DNA of 64,000 nt from Petaurus breviceps papuanus (lineage: Eukaryota > Chordata > Mammalia > Diprotodontia > Petauridae), in NCBI GenBank assembly GCA_028583685.1, contig JAMXIF010000042.1, positions 24,403,544-24,467,543 of the forward strand, in the 5' to 3' direction. The notes beneath the pieces are model-generated. The model had not been told where the DNA came from, did not search any database, and was given only the letters and a program-made list of their open reading frames with translations. Positions 60,356 to 64,000 of the stretch are shown here, in pieces (position 1 is the first letter of the stretch; each line of letters starts with the position of its first letter). The translations under genes and the position numbers were made by a program.

Positions 60356-62273
60356 TACAAAGAAGAGTCTATGTATAAATAAGTAATTTGTACTATTCTA
60401 TTTATTTTAGGAAATTACATTTTTAAGGGAAAGATTAAACAAGAAAGCATCCCATTTTTTAAACTGTTTAGTTTGCCTTTGAAAAGCCAAAAAAGAGTTT
60501 GTTACATGAACATCTTTAAATATTTTTTGAATACTCATTAAGTGAAATAAAAAACCTTGTTATTTTTATCTTCTACTTGATTTTAATAGTATCTAACCAT
60601 TTAAAAAACTAGTACCCCAGAAGACATTAAAGGAATTCATTGAAATCTAATATAAAGCATTTTCCTAGGAAAACATAGTCAGTTCTCTGCATTAATCAGT
60701 TACCTGTATTTTATATACTGTATACACATACAGACATACTTATTTACATATACATACATTTTTTAAAACTGTATGAATTAATGTAGTTGTACATCTCCAG
60801 TTTTGCTAATTTGTGAGATATAAAAATCAGACATCACTTGTCCAGAGTTAATATTTTAATTTTCTTCTACATTTTCTGCAATGTATATCATTATATATAG
60901 TTGTCTGGTAATGAAACTTTGGTGACAGTGCCATTATTACAAACTGCACAGTTTGATATTTACCCATAATTATGTTTAAACAGGTCAGGTTTCCCAGTAT
61001 CAAATTATTTCCCCCAAGGAAGCGGACAGTTTCAATGTATTTGCTTAGTTATGATATAATTCTTCCCACTTTGATATCAGTTTGTCATAGATAGTAAATA
61101 AATTCACACCAGCATGAAAAGTTTAGTGAGTACTAAAAATTCATTTAAAAAAAAAAAGACATTTCATCAGTTTGTTGAAGCATCTTTTCTACATTTATGA
61201 TAGAAATAAAATGTATTTTAGATTAAACATTTTAATCTACCTGTATCTGTCAGGCATAATGTGGGTATAATGGGCAAATAATAAATGTTTACATTTAACG
61301 TCATTTTAATACACATTAATAAATATGTGTAATTATACTTAGACATATTCACAATATCCCTCAATAGAAATATATACCTAGATATTAAACTTAAGGATAT
61401 ACTTTAACTTATCAGCAAATCTACATCTTAATTAAAAGTTCCACAAAATGGGCTTTAAAAATAAAAAGTAAGATACCTAGCATAAGTGAAAGGCTAGTTT
61501 CATGTTCAGAGTTTGGTGATATGTTTAACATAAATACATACTTTTCTGAAACAGAATTCTTTTAATATATTTTGTTCTTCTTGCTACTGGGACTGGGTAA
61601 AAAATTATACACATAGACATCTTTATTAGTTGCTATACAACACTGGATCTTATGCTTAATTGAAGATAGATTTTTATTAGTTTCTACCATGAACATTTTT
61701 CCAGCATTTATAATTAAATAATTATAGGTAAGTAATATATTTAGTTTTAGTAACTTTATTTCAATTCAAAAAGTTGTTTAACAAAAATATTTTTAAATAC
61801 TTTCAAAATTTTATTAGGTGAAAATATCTTAGATAAGAACATCTGAGTTTTTTAAGATCCACATTACATATTTTCTTGTAGACTTCTATTTTCATCAATA
61901 TTTTATTAATGTTACAGTTCTTTATTTTAAAGAAAGATAATATTCTTCTGTATATCTTTCCTTAATTGTACAAAAAAGAATATGGCCCAATAATAGAGTA
62001 TTAAAATAATTTTAAAATGTCTACCTCATAAAATCTTATAAAGTCATGATAAAGAATTTACCATTAAGGGCTATAAAATAATCGATATATTTGAGAAATT
62101 TAATATTCTTCAAATATTAGTATCTATGTGCAGTTACTAATTTTTCTTTTAAAATAGTTTATCATTAAATAATCTCTTGCCATATTACTTCATTGGTTAT
62201 TATTAGCTTTAATTTACACTGATATGTATAGTTCTAAAATAAGTGAAAAAGTTATATTGTAGATCTAGTAGTA

Positions 62274-62303
62274 TTGGGGGTTTGAAACCCAAAAACCCCC
62301 CAA
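62274..62303. repeat. Short G/C-run inverted repeat near the long-exon acceptor
   Basis: 'ttgggggttt' (62274-62283) can pair with 'aaaccccccaa' further right with one bulged base, or more tightly with 'aaaccc' right beside it. It is the only strongly G/C-rich patch in this intron end, about 95 bases upstream of the acceptor. Confidence 0.6.
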
Positions 62304-62396
62304 AATATTTTTCATTAATATTAAGATTGTATAGTCCCCATATACTTTTGGTACTTTTGCTGTCATTTATTATTTTTGTTTGATTTTTATTTTTAG

Positions 62397-64000
62397 TTCA
62401 ACTCTTGATGCAAAATCAGAGGAAGCTACTAAAATGGAAAAAGGAAAATCAGCATTAAACAAAGTTTTGGAATCATTGTGCACATATCACCAGCAACAAA
62501 TTTTGACTATGTTGAAATTTCTAATTCAAGAGCAAAATGCTTCTTCACTTTGCAGTTGCAATTCATCACATGCTCTATCTTCAGAATCTCAAAAATCCCT
62601 CACTGAAGATGATTTGCATGGTCTGTTCTGTAGTTGTGGTGAATATAGGCTAAGAGAAAGAGGGTGTTTACATAATGAAAAACAAAGCTCTGGCTTAGCA
62701 CCCCTTTCAGTGTGTATTAAAGATTTTCATTGCTTATCTTGCCAAACTGTAGCTATTGAGCACATTAAGACAGTAGTTAGTAGAGAAATTGCCAACAATT
62801 ACAATCCCCACAGGTGCTGTTCTAGACTGTTACAAAACTGTAACAATCACTCTACAAGATCAACCTTTTGTACTCCTCTCTCTTTACCTGAAGTATGTGA
62901 TCTGTCAATCAATATTAAAGATACTAACAGATCTCGGAGTCCTTCACCACCACCATTATCACCCATACAGACTGAAGGATTTGAAAAACTTAAAGATTCA
63001 ATCTCAGGCATTTCAGCTTTAGAAAACAACAAACTTGAAGCAATTATCAATCAGCCTCCATCTCTCATACCAGCAGAAGACAACAATAGCAATTGTGAAC
63101 ATGATGGTAAAATACGCAAAGCAAACATATCTGATAACTCAGATGACTCTTTGCTCATAGCAGAAGAAAATCATTTTGTAAATCATGAAAAAATTGACAA
63201 AGGTGAGAGTACTACAATTTTTCAAGATTTAATGGAGCGAATTAATGAAAAGTTAAAATCAATTGAAACCACAGATATAACAAATCTTGTAAAAGTATCT
63301 AGTAGTGATAGTAATACTGAAAATGATCTAAGATTAGGTGATTTAATAACATCTCTTTTGCATAATGCAAAGGCAAGTGATTACAGTTTTATGGAGCTAT
63401 TGAGTCAACATGATAAAAAAGTAGAAAATAAAATTATACAGACAAGATTCCGGAAGCGTCAGGAAACCTTGTTTGCCATGCATAATTCTCCTGATTCACC
63501 TTTGTTTAGAAGGCAGTCTTTACAAATAAAGAGAGAAATTGCTAGCCTTGATGAAAATTTTGCAAGAAAAAAGTCATCTGAAAAAATTTCAAAGAAATTG
63601 ATACGCAATGATGAGAAAGTATCAATAGATAAAGAATCCTACATTTTAGAAGACTCTGCTTTCCAAAATCCTAAAATCCTTCAAAATTCAAATCATGAAG
63701 AAGCATCTACATTTTTGCCAGTATATGAAATACAATCATTGCAACTACCTCTTCATAGTTTGGAAACGAACTCTAGTTTTAACACAGTTTCAGAAAGTTT
63801 TGCAGCTACAACACCAGAGAAAATGAGCATAACAAAATCACAGAAAGAATTTATAGCTGAAAAGAAAATACAAAATCATAGAGAAAATCCTAGATTAGAA
63901 AATAATCATATTCCTCTGAAGGATGATTTTACTGGACTTTTAAACAGAACAAGGAGAAATATAGTGCCTCCTGGGTGGTATTCTGTATATGTAACAAATA
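62397..64000 (+). CDS. LCORL: LCORL long-form (PALI2-type) terminal exon, partial
   Basis: After a T-rich acceptor ending 'ttttag', a frame stays open from 62397 to the window end: one base completing a Gly codon, then 534 residues beginning STLDAKSEEATKMEKGKSAL. It joins exon 54377-54470 in frame. Long LCOR and LCORL isoforms that replace the HTH exon by one huge exon are known as PALI1 and PALI2, PRC2 (EZH2) accessory factors; the PRC2-interacting region lies further C-terminal than this window shows. Visible features: a helical start (LNKVLESLCTYHQQQILTML); a cysteine-rich stretch of about 110 residues (62551-62900) with CSC, FCSC, CLSC and RCC; a Ser-Pro cluster RSRSPSPPPLSP; a basic FRKRQETLF; and, at the end, RTRRNIVPPGWYSVYV. 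No stop or frameshift appears. The C-terminus is outside. Confidence 0.9.

Larger units (their letters stand above)
60137..62396 (+). other. LCORL: AT-rich intron sequence before the long-form exon
   Basis: For the long isoform this is the 3' part of the intron 54471-62396. It is very AT-rich, with homopolymer runs (nine C at 60203-60211; A runs near 60213 and 61149). I see no SINE, LINE or LTR in it. Two inverted repeats (60322-60355 and 62274-62303) are listed separately. The acceptor is 'tttgatttttatttttag' just before 62397. Confidence 0.75.

Noticed and set aside
1-64000. CRISPR arrays, operons, bacterial promoters or terminators
   Set aside because: The window is an intron-bearing vertebrate gene with mammalian repeats; no regularly spaced repeat array is present.

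Overview
The window is a piece of a therian mammal genome, most likely a marsupial. It is AT-rich and has long introns. It carries many copies of a SINE whose sense strand reads 'ctaggtggtgcagtgaatagagca ... ttaaccccaattgcc', CORE-SINEs of the Mar-1 type, and old MIR, L2, CR1/L3, RTE and L1 remains. That repeat spectrum fits marsupials; I cannot name the species from sequence alone.

One host gene spans the whole window on the + strand: LCORL (ligand-dependent nuclear receptor corepressor-like). Five coding exons are visible: 119-248, 31952-32203, 54377-54470, and then two alternative terminal exons, 55826-56858 and 62397-64000 (the latter runs off the window). All junctions have AG/GT boundaries and join in frame. 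The short form uses the 55826 exon, which supplies the pipsqueak-type helix-turn-helix DNA-binding domain and a stop codon. The long form skips it and splices 54470 to 62397, giving the large-exon isoform known in human as PALI2, a PRC2 accessory factor. The 5' exons and the rest of the large exon lie outside the window. About 502 residues of the short form and 693 of the long form are encoded here.

Layout: 1-248 upstream intron end and exon; 249-31951 large intron with an assembly gap at 1617-1626, a processed RPL36 pseudogene, an L1/HAL1-like ORF1 element, an apparent solo LTR and many SINEs and LINE fragments; 31952-32203 exon; 32204-54376 second large intron, again repeat-rich; 54377-54470 exon; 54471-55825 short intron; 55826-56858 short-form terminal exon, followed by a roughly 3.2 kb 3' UTR; 60137-62396 AT-rich, repeat-poor intron of the long form; 62397-64000 start of the long-form exon.

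I found no second active gene. Apart from the two LCORL exons contained in open frames at 31933-32292 and 55788-56858, the open frames over about 60 codons lie in introns, UTR, repeats or overlapping frames. The points most worth following up are the alternative terminal exon switch and the cysteine-rich start of the long exon, two dimeric SINE insertions, the unmerged 47-bp overlap across the assembly gap, two perfect inverted repeats, and the near absence of transposons between 53.7 and 64 kb.
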